From: UBA6165 sp044233745
GTDB taxonomy: Bacteria; Bacteroidota; Bacteroidia; Flavobacteriales_D; Crocinitomicaceae
Length of the DNA stretch: 27,777 bases
Direction of reading: 5' to 3'
NCBI GenBank assembly: GCA_044233745.1
Contig: JBIIJN010000028.1
Coordinates: forward strand, 1 to 27,777
Part shown: in pieces, positions 1 to 9,014 of the stretch
Layout of the letters: each line of letters begins with the position of its first letter
Numbering within the stretch: the first letter of the stretch is position 1
Made by a program: the position numbers and the translations under genes
The notes under the pieces: generated by a model
Seen by the model: the letters and a program-made list of their open reading frames with translations, nothing else
Databases searched by the model: none
Told to the model about the DNA's origin: nothing

Positions 1-237
1 AAGATGATGGACAACTTCGAATTGCCTTGGGAAAAGGTGGATTTGTCTGGTGCTCAAGCCTTGGAAGAGATAATCAACGAAAAACGCAATGAACTGAGAA
101 GTTTCCATTTGCAAAGTATGCAGGAAGAAGAGTATAACATGCGCTCAGGTTTGATTTTCAATGACTTATTCTCAAGTTACGAGCGCATTGGCGACCACAT
201 CATCAATGTGTCTGAGGCCTTGGCGGGGAAGATTTAA
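1..237 (+). CDS. Na/Pi-cotransporter family protein, C-terminal PhoU-like part (5' truncated by window)
   Basis: Only the last 78 codons are inside the window; the frame is open at base 1, so the gene starts upstream. The visible part is helical and charged and ends with the phrase ERIGDHIINVSEAL, typical of the C-terminal PhoU-like four-helix region of Bacteroidota Na/Pi cotransporters and of PhoU itself. In the family this cytosolic domain sits behind a membrane symporter domain and is thought to tune phosphate uptake; the membrane part cannot be seen here. The stop codon (235-237) overlaps the stop of the convergent glycosyltransferase gene, so the two transcripts meet tail to tail with no room for a terminator. 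A free-standing PhoU cannot be excluded. Confidence 0.7.
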   Translation, partial: KMMDNFELPWEKVDLSGAQALEEIINEKRNELRSFHLQSMQEEEYNMRSGLIFNDLFSSYERIGDHIINVSEALAGKI

Positions 238-1283
238 ATTTCTTGAGGACTTGGAATTAGATAAGGCTGGGCAATCTGTTCAATTGTTTTCTTATCTATT
301 TGAGCATTTTTGAGCAAATCACGTACTATTGCTCTGGTTTGGTCGGGGAAGAAAACTTCAATTTTTTGTTTGGATTTAGCCCAATGATTGATCGTGTTGT
401 GGTATTTCCAACTCAATTCTGGAATGTGTTCAGCGCCCAATTTCTCTGCTTCAATCGCGTTACAATATTGCTCGAATTGACCTTTTAGAGGAATAACCAT
501 CACTTTTTTACCCAAGAAAAGTGCCTCTGCGGGTAGTTCGAATCCAGCGCCACACAACACGCCTTCACAGGTGCGAAGCGATTCTAGAAAAGCATGGTTG
601 TCAATTTTATGAAAGCGCACGTTTTGTATTTCTGTTTCGTTGGGCAACTCTTTCGTGAAAACCTCCCATCGAGCTTCGTATTTCGTCAATTCTGACAGCA
701 AATAGCTATTCGAATATCCTGGTAAATATACCGTATGATGTCCTTTGGTTTCCGGTTGTAGCGCTCTGATTTCTTTGCGAATTACTGGTGCAAATACTTG
801 ATGCCCTATGGATTGGAAATGAAAACCTATTTTATTTTTTGCTGGACACATGTATTTCATCAAATTGTAGATGAAAAGATCGGAAATCGACTTGCACTTG
901 GGTTTGCTCATCACCAAACCAGCTTGATGGCTCAGTTCAATACAGGGCACTCTGCGCAGTCTCGCAGCCCATGCCGACACAGGTTCAAAATCGGTGATAA
1001 TCAAGTCATAGTCCTGCACAGGAAGGGATTTTACTTCTTGGATAAATCGGAACAGGTTCATTTTCAGAATTGAGCCAAAATAGGACACTTTTCCGGTTTT
1101 TGAGGCTCGGAATGTTAAGCCTTTGAAGCGGTATTTGATTTCGTGCTCATATTCCACTTGGTGTTGTGCACCACTCACCAAAAGATCAAGTGTTTCTACC
1201 TGATTTTGGAGTATGGGAATAATTTCCCTGGCTCGACTCAAATGTCCATTTCCTGTGCCTTGAATGGCGTATAGTACTTTCAT
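234..1283 (-). CDS. Glycosyltransferase, GT-B fold (MJ1255/MurG-like family)
   Basis: A 349-residue predicted glycosyltransferase. The N-terminus has the glycine-rich first loop GTGNGHLSRA (residues 9-18), typical of MurG-like and MJ1255-type GT-B enzymes. The C-terminal half has GAGFELPAEAL (about 245-255) followed by a PLKGQFEQ stretch, which matches the nucleotide-sugar-binding signature of this superfamily. No signal peptide or membrane helix is evident, so it probably acts at the cytosolic face of the membrane. It lies 1 nt after the stop of the LpxH-like phosphoesterase gene, which implies co-transcription and suggests a role in lipid or glycan envelope synthesis. Donor and acceptor cannot be read from sequence. 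The family call is firm and the substrate is unknown. Confidence 0.8.
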   Translation of the reverse strand: MKVLYAIQGTGNGHLSRAREIIPILQNQVETLDLLVSGAQHQVEYEHEIKYRFKGLTFRASKTGKVSYFGSILKMNLFRFIQEVKSLPVQDYDLIITDFEPVSAWAARLRRVPCIELSHQAGLVMSKPKCKSISDLFIYNLMKYMCPAKNKIGFHFQSIGHQVFAPVIRKEIRALQPETKGHHTVYLPGYSNSYLLSELTKYEARWEVFTKELPNETEIQNVRFHKIDNHAFLESLRTCEGVLCGAGFELPAEALFLGKKVMVIPLKGQFEQYCNAIEAEKLGAEHIPELSWKYHNTINHWAKSKQKIEVFFPDQTRAIVRDLLKNAQIDKKTIEQIAQPYLIPSPQEI

Positions 1284-1284
1284 G

Positions 1285-2139
1285 TTACGCTATTTCTTTG
1301 ATGATATCTTCCAAAATGAAATCATAATGCAAAGCTTTTTTATTGAAATCTGCTTCATTTTCTGTTGATGCCTTGCTCAAACCAGATTTCGTAAATTCAA
1401 ACATGCTCCATGAGCCATGGTTGTATTCTAGTGCCGTTTGATTTTCAACCCAATCGCCCGAATTGAGATAGGTTGTTGAACCTTTTTTGGTAATCACTTT
1501 TTTCATTTTCGGTTGATGAATGTGCCCACAAATCACATATTCAAATCCATTTTCAATGGCAATTTCTGCCGCTGTGTCTTCAAAATTATTCACAAAAGAA
1601 ACCACACCTTTCACACTGTCTTTTACTTTTTTGGATAGTGAAATTCGACCTTTCCCAAATTTTTCGCTGATCCAGTTCACAAACGTATTGATGAGAATCA
1701 GCATGTCATAGCCCTTGCCGCCCAGTTTGGCCAACCATTTGGAATGTTTCATGGTCACATCAAATACATCGCCATGAAAAATCCAAGCGTTTCCTGAAGC
1801 CAATTGCAAAGTGAGTTTATTGGATAAATGAAAATTGCCCAATTGAAAACCGTTGAATTTGCGAAGTACTTCATCGTGATTACCAATGATATAATGCACC
1901 TCTGTGCCGCGGCTGAGCATCGAAGTGATTTTCTTCAATACCTGCATGTGTGATTGAGGGAAATAGCGCTTACTGAATTGCCAGATATCAACAATATCGC
2001 CGTTCAAGACTAAAATTTCTGGCTCAATGCTGTCGAGATAGGCGACCAATTCTGATGCCCGTGAACCATAAGTGCCTAGATGCACATCGGAAATGACCAC
2101 AACTTCGAGTTTGCGTTTTTGCATAGGGTGTTTCTGCAA
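1285..2139 (-). CDS. LpxH-like UDP-2,3-diacylglucosamine diphosphatase family metallophosphoesterase
   Basis: A 284-residue calcineurin-type phosphoesterase. The dimetal ligands are all visible: DVH (D18, H20), NGDIVD (D48), GNHDE (N87, H88), FHGD (H122) and GHIHQ (H206, H208). This layout is that of LpxH and its relatives, which cleave UDP-2,3-diacylglucosamine to lipid X in lipid A synthesis. Length is somewhat above the roughly 240-260 residues of canonical LpxH, with an extra C-terminal tail of about 35 residues, so it could be a paralog with another pyrophosphate substrate. An internal Met at residue 6 is an alternative start. It is the first gene of a two-gene unit with the glycosyltransferase gene. 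Confidence 0.75.
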   Translation of the reverse strand: MQKHPMQKRKLEVVVISDVHLGTYGSRASELVAYLDSIEPEILVLNGDIVDIWQFSKRYFPQSHMQVLKKITSMLSRGTEVHYIIGNHDEVLRKFNGFQLGNFHLSNKLTLQLASGNAWIFHGDVFDVTMKHSKWLAKLGGKGYDMLILINTFVNWISEKFGKGRISLSKKVKDSVKGVVSFVNNFEDTAAEIAIENGFEYVICGHIHQPKMKKVITKKGSTTYLNSGDWVENQTALEYNHGSWSMFEFTKSGLSKASTENEADFNKKALHYDFILEDIIKEIA

Positions 2140-2248
2140 AGGTCTGATGCTTATGTTGTTTGATGGTCAAGAACGTATTAAATCAAATGCTTTTGGTGTT
2201 AAGGTTTTGTTTATTCTATTTTATATCGCGTTAAGATGGTTGAATAAT

Positions 2249-2289
2249 AAAAAATGGGACATCATCCTTAAATAATGCCCCATTTTTAA
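2249..2289. terminator. Rho-independent terminator, likely for the M1 peptidase gene
   Basis: AAAATGGGACAT (2251-2262) pairs with ATGCCCCATTTT (2275-2286): 12 base pairs including one G-T wobble, with a 12-nt loop. Read on the minus strand it lies about 20 nt after the M1 peptidase stop and is followed by a run of T. The A/T flanks are symmetric, so it could also work on the plus strand. Confidence 0.8.
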
Positions 2290-2307
2290 ATTTCAGTTTA
2301 TTGAGTT

Positions 2308-5300
2308 CTAGTTAATCAACTTTCTCAAATTTACTTTGTGCATCGGGTTCATTTTCAATGTGAAACGAATGCGTTCTGCATAATTCCCGTTGATGGGCAT
2401 CATGTTGTCTGTTGAATAAAGCGGGAAATAAATACCAAAAACACTACCCAAACGAACTCCTAGACCTAAATTCACAGCCATTTCAGTTCCAGATGGTGTT
2501 CCAAAGGCTCCGAAATCTGCAAAAGCACCAATCCAACCCAAACGTTTTACGGGCAGCGGAGCATACAAATTTGCCGTGGCCATCCATGAATCGCTCAAGA
2601 TACCAACACCCGTTTTAAAAGAACCTTGGTTGTCGTCGCGCTGGTTGGTGAACATGCCGCTCGTTGCGCCACGACCGAGGTAGTAATTTTCGAAGAACAA
2701 ATCTTGGAAGCCATTGGTGCCGTTTGATGCAAATCTGAATTCATTGGGTAGCATCGCAGAACTGTTTGTAATGACACCTCCGAAAAGACGCAATTCAAAA
2801 GCACGCGATAATTTATTTCTCAAATAGCGATACGTATGTGTGCTTTCCAATTGAATTCGACCTGTAGAAATATAACCGTTGTCAACCAACTCAGCTCTCA
2901 ACTTGGTGCTAAATTGGTAATCACGTTTTTTGTAATCGGCCGTGAATTGTCCCATAATCCCCGAATGACTCAAATCCAAATCATAGAGTTGAACAAAATT
3001 CATTACACCCATTACCAAGATGTTGTATGACATGGCTTTCGCGTCACCTTTTTTGCCCAAATCTGCGCTCCAATAAGGCGTTAAGGCATAGAAAGAGCCG
3101 TCGTTTCTGTTGGTTCCAGGAAAATCAAATTCATACATCTTGAATGATTTTGCAGACAAACCAAAGCGCGAGATTCTGAAAACACTTTTCGGATGGAAGG
3201 CATAATTGAATTCAGCGATACCCGACACATTCCGACGACCAAAGGAGAACATCGGTGCTACCAAATACTGGAAGCGGTTCATCGGCAATGCGTTGTTGTG
3301 AACGGCTACACCAAGCATCAATTTGTCGTGGATATTGCCAGCCACAACGGGTGTCCAGAAAATATTCGTTTTATTGGGTTCATTGTCGCCAATGAGGAAT
3401 TCGAATTTCACGGGCTCCATTTTACCCAACAAACCTTTTTGATGCCAACGGTTGTTGTTGCGATACAATTCTGGGATATGCTTGTTGTTGTTGATTACAA
3501 TTTCATCGGCATTTGTAGTCACCAAATCAATTCTTCGGCGACCTGTACCTGGTTCTATCCATTGTGTTTCAACGACTTGATTATTCTTAATCACATTCAC
3601 TTCGATAGGTCCATTTACCTGTCCTATGTTTTTCACAACAGCCACAGAGCCTTTATCGTTGGTTTTGGCTTTCACCAATTTGTAATCCAAATAGTTGGTG
3701 TTGTTGATCAAATCTCCGAAAAACCATGACAAATCTTTTCCAGTTTTTTGCTCAAAAATGGCTTTTAAATCTTCTGGATACGGATGTTTGAATTTCCACG
3801 TTTCGAAGTACGTTTGCATGCATTCATCAAACACTTTTTCGCCTAAATACGCTTTCAAATAGTGGAATATTAATCCCGTTTTTTGGTACATCACCGTTCC
3901 ATAATTGGCTGGATGATAAGCACATGAATGTGTTTCAATGGGTTGGTCGGCACCAAAACGTTGTGTGGCGCGGAACATGATATCGCCCATGTCGTGATGA
4001 GAAAGTTCTTCAAAATTAATGTTGTTGATAAAGGGAATCATGTTGTTCATGGCAGTATTTTCAGGATATTTAGTCATGAAATAACGCATTTCGTTCAAGG
4101 TATTCAAGCCTTCATCCATCCAACCATGAACACGCTCGTTGGTGCCCAAAATTCCATAAAACCAATTGTGACCAACTTCGTGCACAATTACCAATTCCAA
4201 TTCGGTTGCATTGCTCGCGCTACCAATCACGGTAACGTTTGGATATTCCATGCCGCCACCTGCTGAAATGGTTCCATCAACGGCAGTAACTTGGTTGTAG
4301 GGATAATCACCATTCCACAGTGAATAATAATAGGTAGCATCGTGCAAATATTCCAAAGCATTCAACCAAAGTGTTTCGCTCTGAGGCACGTACATCGCCC
4401 AAGTGGTCACTTTTCTTTTTGAATTTGGCAATTCCACTTCTCCCTTTAAAACGCGGTATCTTTTGTCTGCAAACCAAGCAAAATCATGCACATTCGATTG
4501 TATGTAGCGTATGGTTTTGAATTCAGTTGAAGACTCTGGAAATGCATTGCGATTCATGCTTTTAGGGTCAACACCAGAATTTTGGTCCAATGGGCTAAGC
4601 TGTGCCAAAGAATCTAAGAAAGCCAATTCTGATGCCGTTTGTAAATCTCCCGTAGCGCCAACTACATAGTTTTTTGGCAATTGAATAGTTACATCAAACG
4701 AACCAAATTCTGAATAGAATTCACCCTGAGTAACATAAGGCATTGGATGCCAGCCTTTATGGTCATAAACCGCTGGTTTAGGATACCATTGTGTGATTTG
4801 GTAGGACTCTTCGATGTGCCCCAAACGTGAAATTTTCCCCGATGGAATTTTTACTTTGAATGGCGTAGAAACCGTGATTTTTTGCCCAGAAGCAAGTGGC
4901 TGACTCAAATACAAAATCGCAATATCATCGTGTTTCGGGTGATATTCCCATTTGGCTGTTGCGCCGTTTATCTTGAAGTCGAGCGAATCAATGCCTCCGC
5001 GGTCTTCCAGTTTTCCATAATGTAAAACATCTTTGTTGGATTGCTCATAAATTTGTTTGGCTAAAGCCGTTTTGCCGTCGCGGTAAGCGTTGGGCCACAA
5101 ATGGATATAAATTTTATCCAAGCTATTGGGCGAATTGTTGATGTATTCAAAACTTTCGAAGGCATGTAAGGTATGCGTTTTATCATCCAAACGTACATTG
5201 ATTTTGAAATTCACCTCTTGTTGCCAGTAGGTTTTTTGGGCGAATGCCAAGCCAGAAGCGGCAAGAATAGCGATTGAAAACAAAGATTTTAACATAAGCG

Positions 5301-5310
5301 TATTTTTCAT
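2308..5310 (-). CDS. M1 family metallopeptidase with C-terminal outer-membrane barrel-like region
   Basis: A 1000-residue exported zinc peptidase. A signal peptide spans about residues 1-24 (basic start, hydrophobic core, cleavage near AFAQ). The M1 substrate motif appears as GGGMEYP (351-357). The zinc site is HEVGH (377-381) with the third ligand E400 exactly 18 residues later, so the active site looks intact. M1 enzymes are aminopeptidases or related metallopeptidases. From about residue 640 to the end the protein becomes rich in alternating hydrophobic/polar strands and glycine, resembling an outer-membrane beta barrel (for example the segment near 945-975), which would place the catalytic domain at the periplasm or surface. 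Monocistronic: a terminator follows and a divergent gene lies upstream. Confidence 0.85.
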   Translation of the reverse strand: MKNTLMLKSLFSIAILAASGLAFAQKTYWQQEVNFKINVRLDDKTHTLHAFESFEYINNSPNSLDKIYIHLWPNAYRDGKTALAKQIYEQSNKDVLHYGKLEDRGGIDSLDFKINGATAKWEYHPKHDDIAILYLSQPLASGQKITVSTPFKVKIPSGKISRLGHIEESYQITQWYPKPAVYDHKGWHPMPYVTQGEFYSEFGSFDVTIQLPKNYVVGATGDLQTASELAFLDSLAQLSPLDQNSGVDPKSMNRNAFPESSTEFKTIRYIQSNVHDFAWFADKRYRVLKGEVELPNSKRKVTTWAMYVPQSETLWLNALEYLHDATYYYSLWNGDYPYNQVTAVDGTISAGGGMEYPNVTVIGSASNATELELVIVHEVGHNWFYGILGTNERVHGWMDEGLNTLNEMRYFMTKYPENTAMNNMIPFINNINFEELSHHDMGDIMFRATQRFGADQPIETHSCAYHPANYGTVMYQKTGLIFHYLKAYLGEKVFDECMQTYFETWKFKHPYPEDLKAIFEQKTGKDLSWFFGDLINNTNYLDYKLVKAKTNDKGSVAVVKNIGQVNGPIEVNVIKNNQVVETQWIEPGTGRRRIDLVTTNADEIVINNNKHIPELYRNNNRWHQKGLLGKMEPVKFEFLIGDNEPNKTNIFWTPVVAGNIHDKLMLGVAVHNNALPMNRFQYLVAPMFSFGRRNVSGIAEFNYAFHPKSVFRISRFGLSAKSFKMYEFDFPGTNRNDGSFYALTPYWSADLGKKGDAKAMSYNILVMGVMNFVQLYDLDLSHSGIMGQFTADYKKRDYQFSTKLRAELVDNGYISTGRIQLESTHTYRYLRNKLSRAFELRLFGGVITNSSAMLPNEFRFASNGTNGFQDLFFENYYLGRGATSGMFTNQRDDNQGSFKTGVGILSDSWMATANLYAPLPVKRLGWIGAFADFGAFGTPSGTEMAVNLGLGVRLGSVFGIYFPLYSTDNMMPINGNYAERIRFTLKMNPMHKVNLRKLIN

Positions 5311-5564
5311 GGCACGAAGATAGAAACTATCTCAGTAATTCTGGAATACCGTTTATCACAAAGAAAAAAAGATGTTGAGCTATTTTCTGAATTTTTTCGT
5401 TCATTCATGTCGATGCTAAATTTATAGAAAATGCTTTCATTGTAACTCAAAGTTCTAATTGAAGATTTCTTTGACATGTTAGAAATCGCAAAAAATAGTG
5501 GTTTTTTTCACTTGAATTTGAACAAAAGGTGTAACTTTCCCATTGAATATCTAAAATTCATTCT
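5311..5564. promoter_or_regulatory. Divergent promoter region between M1 peptidase and T9SS cargo genes
   Basis: This 254-bp AT-rich gap separates two divergent genes. On the minus strand TATCTTCG (5315-5322) resembles the Bacteroidota -7 element TAnnTTTG, just before the peptidase start. On the plus strand TAACTTTC (5532-5539) has TTG at 5512-5514, 17 bp upstream, which fits the TTG-N17-20-TAnnTTTG pattern. Neither start site is proven. No small gene was seen in the gap. Confidence 0.35.
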
Positions 5565-7262
5565 ATGAAAGTACTTTTACTTGTTTTTGTATCCTTTGCT
5601 TTTAGATTGGCTTATGGGCAAGTCTATAATGTAGGAAGTCCAGCAGACACCATTCCAGCTTATCCTCAATGTTCTCATCAAATATTATTTTCTGTTTCTG
5701 TTTCGAGCAATCCTGACCTAGTAACAATTTCAATGAACTGGGGAGATGGAACAACAACAGATTCAACATTTTTAGGTAATCCTGGTAATAATTCGGTACT
5801 TTTATCTCATAGCTATGCTGTTCCTGGTATTTACAATGCGACGTATTCTGTTTTCAGCCAATTGTTAAATGAGAATTTTGTTGAAGATATTGAGGTTGAT
5901 TTTATTGCATTGGCTTCGAATATGTGTGGTTATGTTTATTCACAGGTAGCTCAGTCGGATTTCAGTTATTTTTACACAGATGTACCTTTAGATTTTACCG
6001 GCGCTGATGGAGTTACGACCACTGTTTACCCAACTGAAGTTGAGTATTATCAACAAGCATATGGCGGATTGGATATTAACAATACGCCTTATTCAATCAA
6101 TGTGAACGAAGCTTGGTTGGATGAGAATCAGCTTGTTCAAGTAACAGGGACACTGACAATTTCCTCATTTAACACATTTGGTCAAGCCTATAATGTAAGT
6201 GGCTTTTTTGTCGAATGTAATCCTGGTTCCTCTGAAACGGATGCATTTATTCAAGGTGTAGTTTGGGGATTCATAGCAGTGCTTGAATATGGCGGGTTTT
6301 ATGTATATGTTGGAAATAACGGCTGCGGTGATGTAATGAATGCACAAATAAGTATTGAATTCCCTGATGATTTTGTGCCGATTGATAATTTAAATCTTCC
6401 AAATTTTAATTTTGTAGATAATACGCTGTCGTTCACAGTTGTAAATCTTGATGAGCCAGAGATTTTTGATATCCCTTTTAATTTCCCAGGCAACACACCT
6501 TTAGGTACATTTGTTTGCTTTCCTGCGACCATAACTGTCAATGATGATTTGAACTTAATGAATAACGTTTTAGATATTTGTGGAATAGTTTCAAACTCCT
6601 ACGACCCCAATGACAAACAAGTCAATCAGCCAGCCAATATCAATCCTGATGAGCAAGAAACTTTTCTGTATCAAATCCGTTTCCAAAATGATGGAAATTA
6701 CCCCGCGCTAAATGTTGTGGTACGTGACACAATTTCTGAAAACTTAGATTTATCTACTTTTAGATTGCTTGAAACCAGTCATCCGGTGGCTTATCAAGTC
6801 AATCCAAGTACACGAGAAATAACTTTTACGTTTAGCGCCATTTGGTTAGAGTCCAGCGAGGTTGATTTAGAAGCATCACAAGGTTATATCCTCTATGAAA
6901 TTGATGAAGCAGCTGGATTAGTTGAAGGAGATGCGATTGAAAACACGGCACACATTTTCTTCGATTTTAACCCAGCAATTGTTACCAATACTACTGTGAA
7001 TACGAATGTATATCCAGTTGGGGTCATTGAAAACGATAAACCACAGCTGAGTATGTATCCAAATCCAGCGAGTAGCTCAATTACTTTCTCAGGTGCTGCC
7101 GTACAAAAAGTAGTCATTTACGACGTGCTCGGACAAGTTGTTTTGACCAGAAATATAACCAACAACACCCTATCACTTTCAGGTCTTAACAATGGTGTTT
7201 ACTTTGTGGAAATGCATACCGAAGCTGGTGTGCAGACGCAACGATTGGTGTTGAACAAGTAA
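5565..7262 (+). CDS. Secreted protein with PKD-like and DUF11/DUF7619-like domains and T9SS type A sorting tail
   Basis: A 565-residue exported protein. An N-terminal signal peptide (about 1-19, ending AYGQ) is followed by a PKD-like segment containing MNWGDGTT and a SHSYAVPGIY turn (about 45-105). An uncharacterised middle section comes next. The stretch beginning SYDPNDKQV and ending with HIFFDFNPAI near residue 475 is typical of the DUF11/DUF7619-like repeats of Bacteroidota surface proteins. The last 75 or so residues form a type A T9SS sorting domain: SMYPNPASS, a VVIYDVLGQV strand, GLNNGVYFVEM and a basic end. The protein is expected to cross the outer membrane by T9SS, lose its tail and be attached to the cell surface or released. 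No enzymatic domain was recognised. Confidence 0.85.
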   Translation: MKVLLLVFVSFAFRLAYGQVYNVGSPADTIPAYPQCSHQILFSVSVSSNPDLVTISMNWGDGTTTDSTFLGNPGNNSVLLSHSYAVPGIYNATYSVFSQLLNENFVEDIEVDFIALASNMCGYVYSQVAQSDFSYFYTDVPLDFTGADGVTTTVYPTEVEYYQQAYGGLDINNTPYSINVNEAWLDENQLVQVTGTLTISSFNTFGQAYNVSGFFVECNPGSSETDAFIQGVVWGFIAVLEYGGFYVYVGNNGCGDVMNAQISIEFPDDFVPIDNLNLPNFNFVDNTLSFTVVNLDEPEIFDIPFNFPGNTPLGTFVCFPATITVNDDLNLMNNVLDICGIVSNSYDPNDKQVNQPANINPDEQETFLYQIRFQNDGNYPALNVVVRDTISENLDLSTFRLLETSHPVAYQVNPSTREITFTFSAIWLESSEVDLEASQGYILYEIDEAAGLVEGDAIENTAHIFFDFNPAIVTNTTVNTNVYPVGVIENDKPQLSMYPNPASSSITFSGAAVQKVVIYDVLGQVVLTRNITNNTLSLSGLNNGVYFVEMHTEAGVQTQRLVLNK

Positions 7263-7281
7263 TTTGATTAGATTTAATTCT

Positions 7282-7315
7282 AAACCGCTTTTTCTAAGGA
7301 AGGAGCGGTTTTTTT
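7282..7315. terminator. Bidirectional terminator between convergent genes
   Basis: AAACCGCT (7282-7289) pairs with AGCGGTTT (7304-7311), with a 14-nt loop and a T run to about 7315. It lies 20 nt after the T9SS cargo stop and touches the stop codon of the convergent HAD phosphatase gene. A-rich sequence on the other flank would also give some T residues on the minus strand. Confidence 0.8.
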
Positions 7316-7988
7316 ACGCCTGATATTTCACCTCAACGCCCATCACGTCTTCGATAAATTCGCGCACGCAGCCTTCACCGCCTTTTAAGTTGAGAATGCA
7401 ATCTACCTGCTCAAGAATTTTTGTTGCTGCATCAGCTGGACAAGCTGAAAAACCAATGGCTTGCATCACTTCCAAATCGTTTACATCATCACCAATCATG
7501 GCGACTTGCGATAGGGAAATGTTCAAATCGGCGCACCATTGTTTCAAGATGTCGAGTTTGTGTTCGCGCCCCAAATAGAAGTGCTGAATTTTTAGGGTAT
7601 CGGCGCGTTTTTTCACCAATTCCCCTTTGAATCCGGAAGAAATAATTCCAACTTGGAATCCTGTTTTGGTCAGCTGTAAAATGCCCATACCGTCTTTGGC
7701 GTTGAATTTTTTCATCATGTCGCCATTTTCGGAGTAATACATACCCGCATCGGTCATTACGCCATCTACATCCAAAATGAGTAGTTTGATGTCAGATGGA
7801 AATGGTTTCTTCAATTTGACGCCGTAAATGAGTTGATTTACCGAAACACCCAATTCAGCGGCTATTTCATGGATTTTGGCAAGCGGAAGTTGCTCCAAGT
7901 TGGAAACGTCGAATTTGGAGCAGAATGATGGTTCACTCAGGTTATGAGCTTCGAGAATCTTCATTATATAATGTGTTATGCCTGACAT
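7314..7988 (-). CDS. KdsC-like HAD-IIIA phosphatase with N-terminal HTH-like extension
   Basis: A 224-residue protein in two parts. Residues about 66-220 match the KdsC/YrbI class of HAD phosphatases, which remove phosphate from Kdo-8-phosphate or related ulosonate phosphates: nucleophile motif DVDGVMTD (D73, D75), FNAKDGMGI, lysine K144, acid motif GDDVNDL (167-172), and the KdsC-type C-terminal GGEGCVREF. The usual TGR after strand 2 is replaced by SSG (117-119), so specificity may differ. Residues 1-60 are extra compared with the usual 165-190-residue family and resemble an XRE-type helix-turn-helix end (KIHEIAAELGVSVNQLIYG). Met9 (start at 7964) is an alternative. Last gene of the operon, 2 nt behind DAHP synthase. 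HAD phosphatase is certain; the substrate is not. Confidence 0.8.
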   Translation of the reverse strand: MSGITHYIMKILEAHNLSEPSFCSKFDVSNLEQLPLAKIHEIAAELGVSVNQLIYGVKLKKPFPSDIKLLILDVDGVMTDAGMYYSENGDMMKKFNAKDGMGILQLTKTGFQVGIISSGFKGELVKKRADTLKIQHFYLGREHKLDILKQWCADLNISLSQVAMIGDDVNDLEVMQAIGFSACPADAATKILEQVDCILNLKGGEGCVREFIEDVMGVEVKYQA

Positions 7989-7990
7989 AG

Positions 7991-8989
7991 TTAAACTATT
8001 TTTCTCCCCACCGCCGCTGCCACTGGTCGCAAACTATTTAATAATTGTTCAAATTCGGCATGATTCAATTGCTGCGAGGCATCTGATTTGGCTACACTCG
8101 GGTCGGGATGTGTTTCTATCAGCAAACCGTCGATGCCCATGGCAACGCAGGCGCGGGCCAAATCGGGGACACCATAAGCGTAGCCCATGGCGTGAGATGG
8201 ATCTAAAATCACCGGTAAGTTCGTGTATTCTTTCAAATAAGCCACACCGCACAAATCTAAGGTGAAGCGGGTTTTGGTTTCGAAAGTGCGCAAACCACGT
8301 TCGCAAATCACAACGTTTGGATTACCACCTGATAGCATAAATTCAGTTGCTTGCACGGTTTCTTGAAGCGTTGAACCAAAGCCACGTTTCAATAAAACTG
8401 GTTTCTGTGTTTTCGCCGATGCACGCAAAATGCCTTGGTCGTACATGGCTTTCGCACCAATTTGAATGACATCGGAATATTCAATGATTTCGTCAATGTG
8501 TGTGGCATCTCTAGCTTCTGTAACCACTGCGAAACCGTATTCTTCGCGCATTTTTGCCAACAATTTCAAGCCTTCTAGACCCAATCCTTGAAAAGAGTAG
8601 GGTGATGTTCGAGGTTTGTAACATCCTCCGCGTAAGGCAGTCAAACCCAAACCTTGCAATAATTCTGACGACTGGCGAATTTGTGTTTCACTTTCCACCG
8701 AGCAAGGACCCGCAATCAAAAGTGTATTTCCTGTATTTCCGCCAATAGTCACGTTGCCGATGGTCACTTCACGTGTTGTGGCTCGGTATTTCTTGGAAGC
8801 CAATTGCATATCGTCGTTGAAAACCCAAAACTGTTCTGTGTGCGCTTCCAAATTTTGCGGCAATTCTTTTACGCCCGAACCTGTGATGAGGTTGAAAAAG
8901 CCATCTTCGTGAATGAGGAAAGCTTGGTGTTGGTCTGCCAGTTGCGCAGCTTGAGTTTCTTGTATGTTGTTTTTAAGTCGGATGATCAT
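7991..8989 (-). CDS. 3-deoxy-7-phosphoheptulonate (DAHP) synthase, type I-beta
   Basis: Condenses phosphoenolpyruvate with erythrose-4-phosphate, the first step of the shikimate pathway. The barrel has IAGPCSVES, GGCYKPRTSPYSFQGLG, KRGFGST and LDPSHAMG. The DPSH motif and KPRTSPYSF favour DAHP synthase over its relative Kdo8P synthase. About 75 N-terminal residues form a ferredoxin-like domain as in the Thermotoga-type enzyme, where it mediates aromatic amino-acid feedback. I chose the ATG at 8987-8989 (332 residues, beginning MIIRLKN). The frame is open to a Met at 9037, but that would overlap the short gene upstream and add 16 residues atypical of the family. No chorismate mutase domain is fused. 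It sits 25 nt after the 50-codon gene and 2 nt before the phosphatase. Confidence 0.9.
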   Translation of the reverse strand: MIIRLKNNIQETQAAQLADQHQAFLIHEDGFFNLITGSGVKELPQNLEAHTEQFWVFNDDMQLASKKYRATTREVTIGNVTIGGNTGNTLLIAGPCSVESETQIRQSSELLQGLGLTALRGGCYKPRTSPYSFQGLGLEGLKLLAKMREEYGFAVVTEARDATHIDEIIEYSDVIQIGAKAMYDQGILRASAKTQKPVLLKRGFGSTLQETVQATEFMLSGGNPNVVICERGLRTFETKTRFTLDLCGVAYLKEYTNLPVILDPSHAMGYAYGVPDLARACVAMGIDGLLIETHPDPSVAKSDASQQLNHAEFEQLLNSLRPVAAAVGRKIV

Positions 8990-9014
8990 GTTTGTGATTT
9001 TCGTTTTTTGTAAA

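Noticed and set aside
3193..3729. 178-codon open frame opposite the M1 peptidase
   Set aside because: Lies wholly within the coding strand of a well-supported gene and shows no motif.
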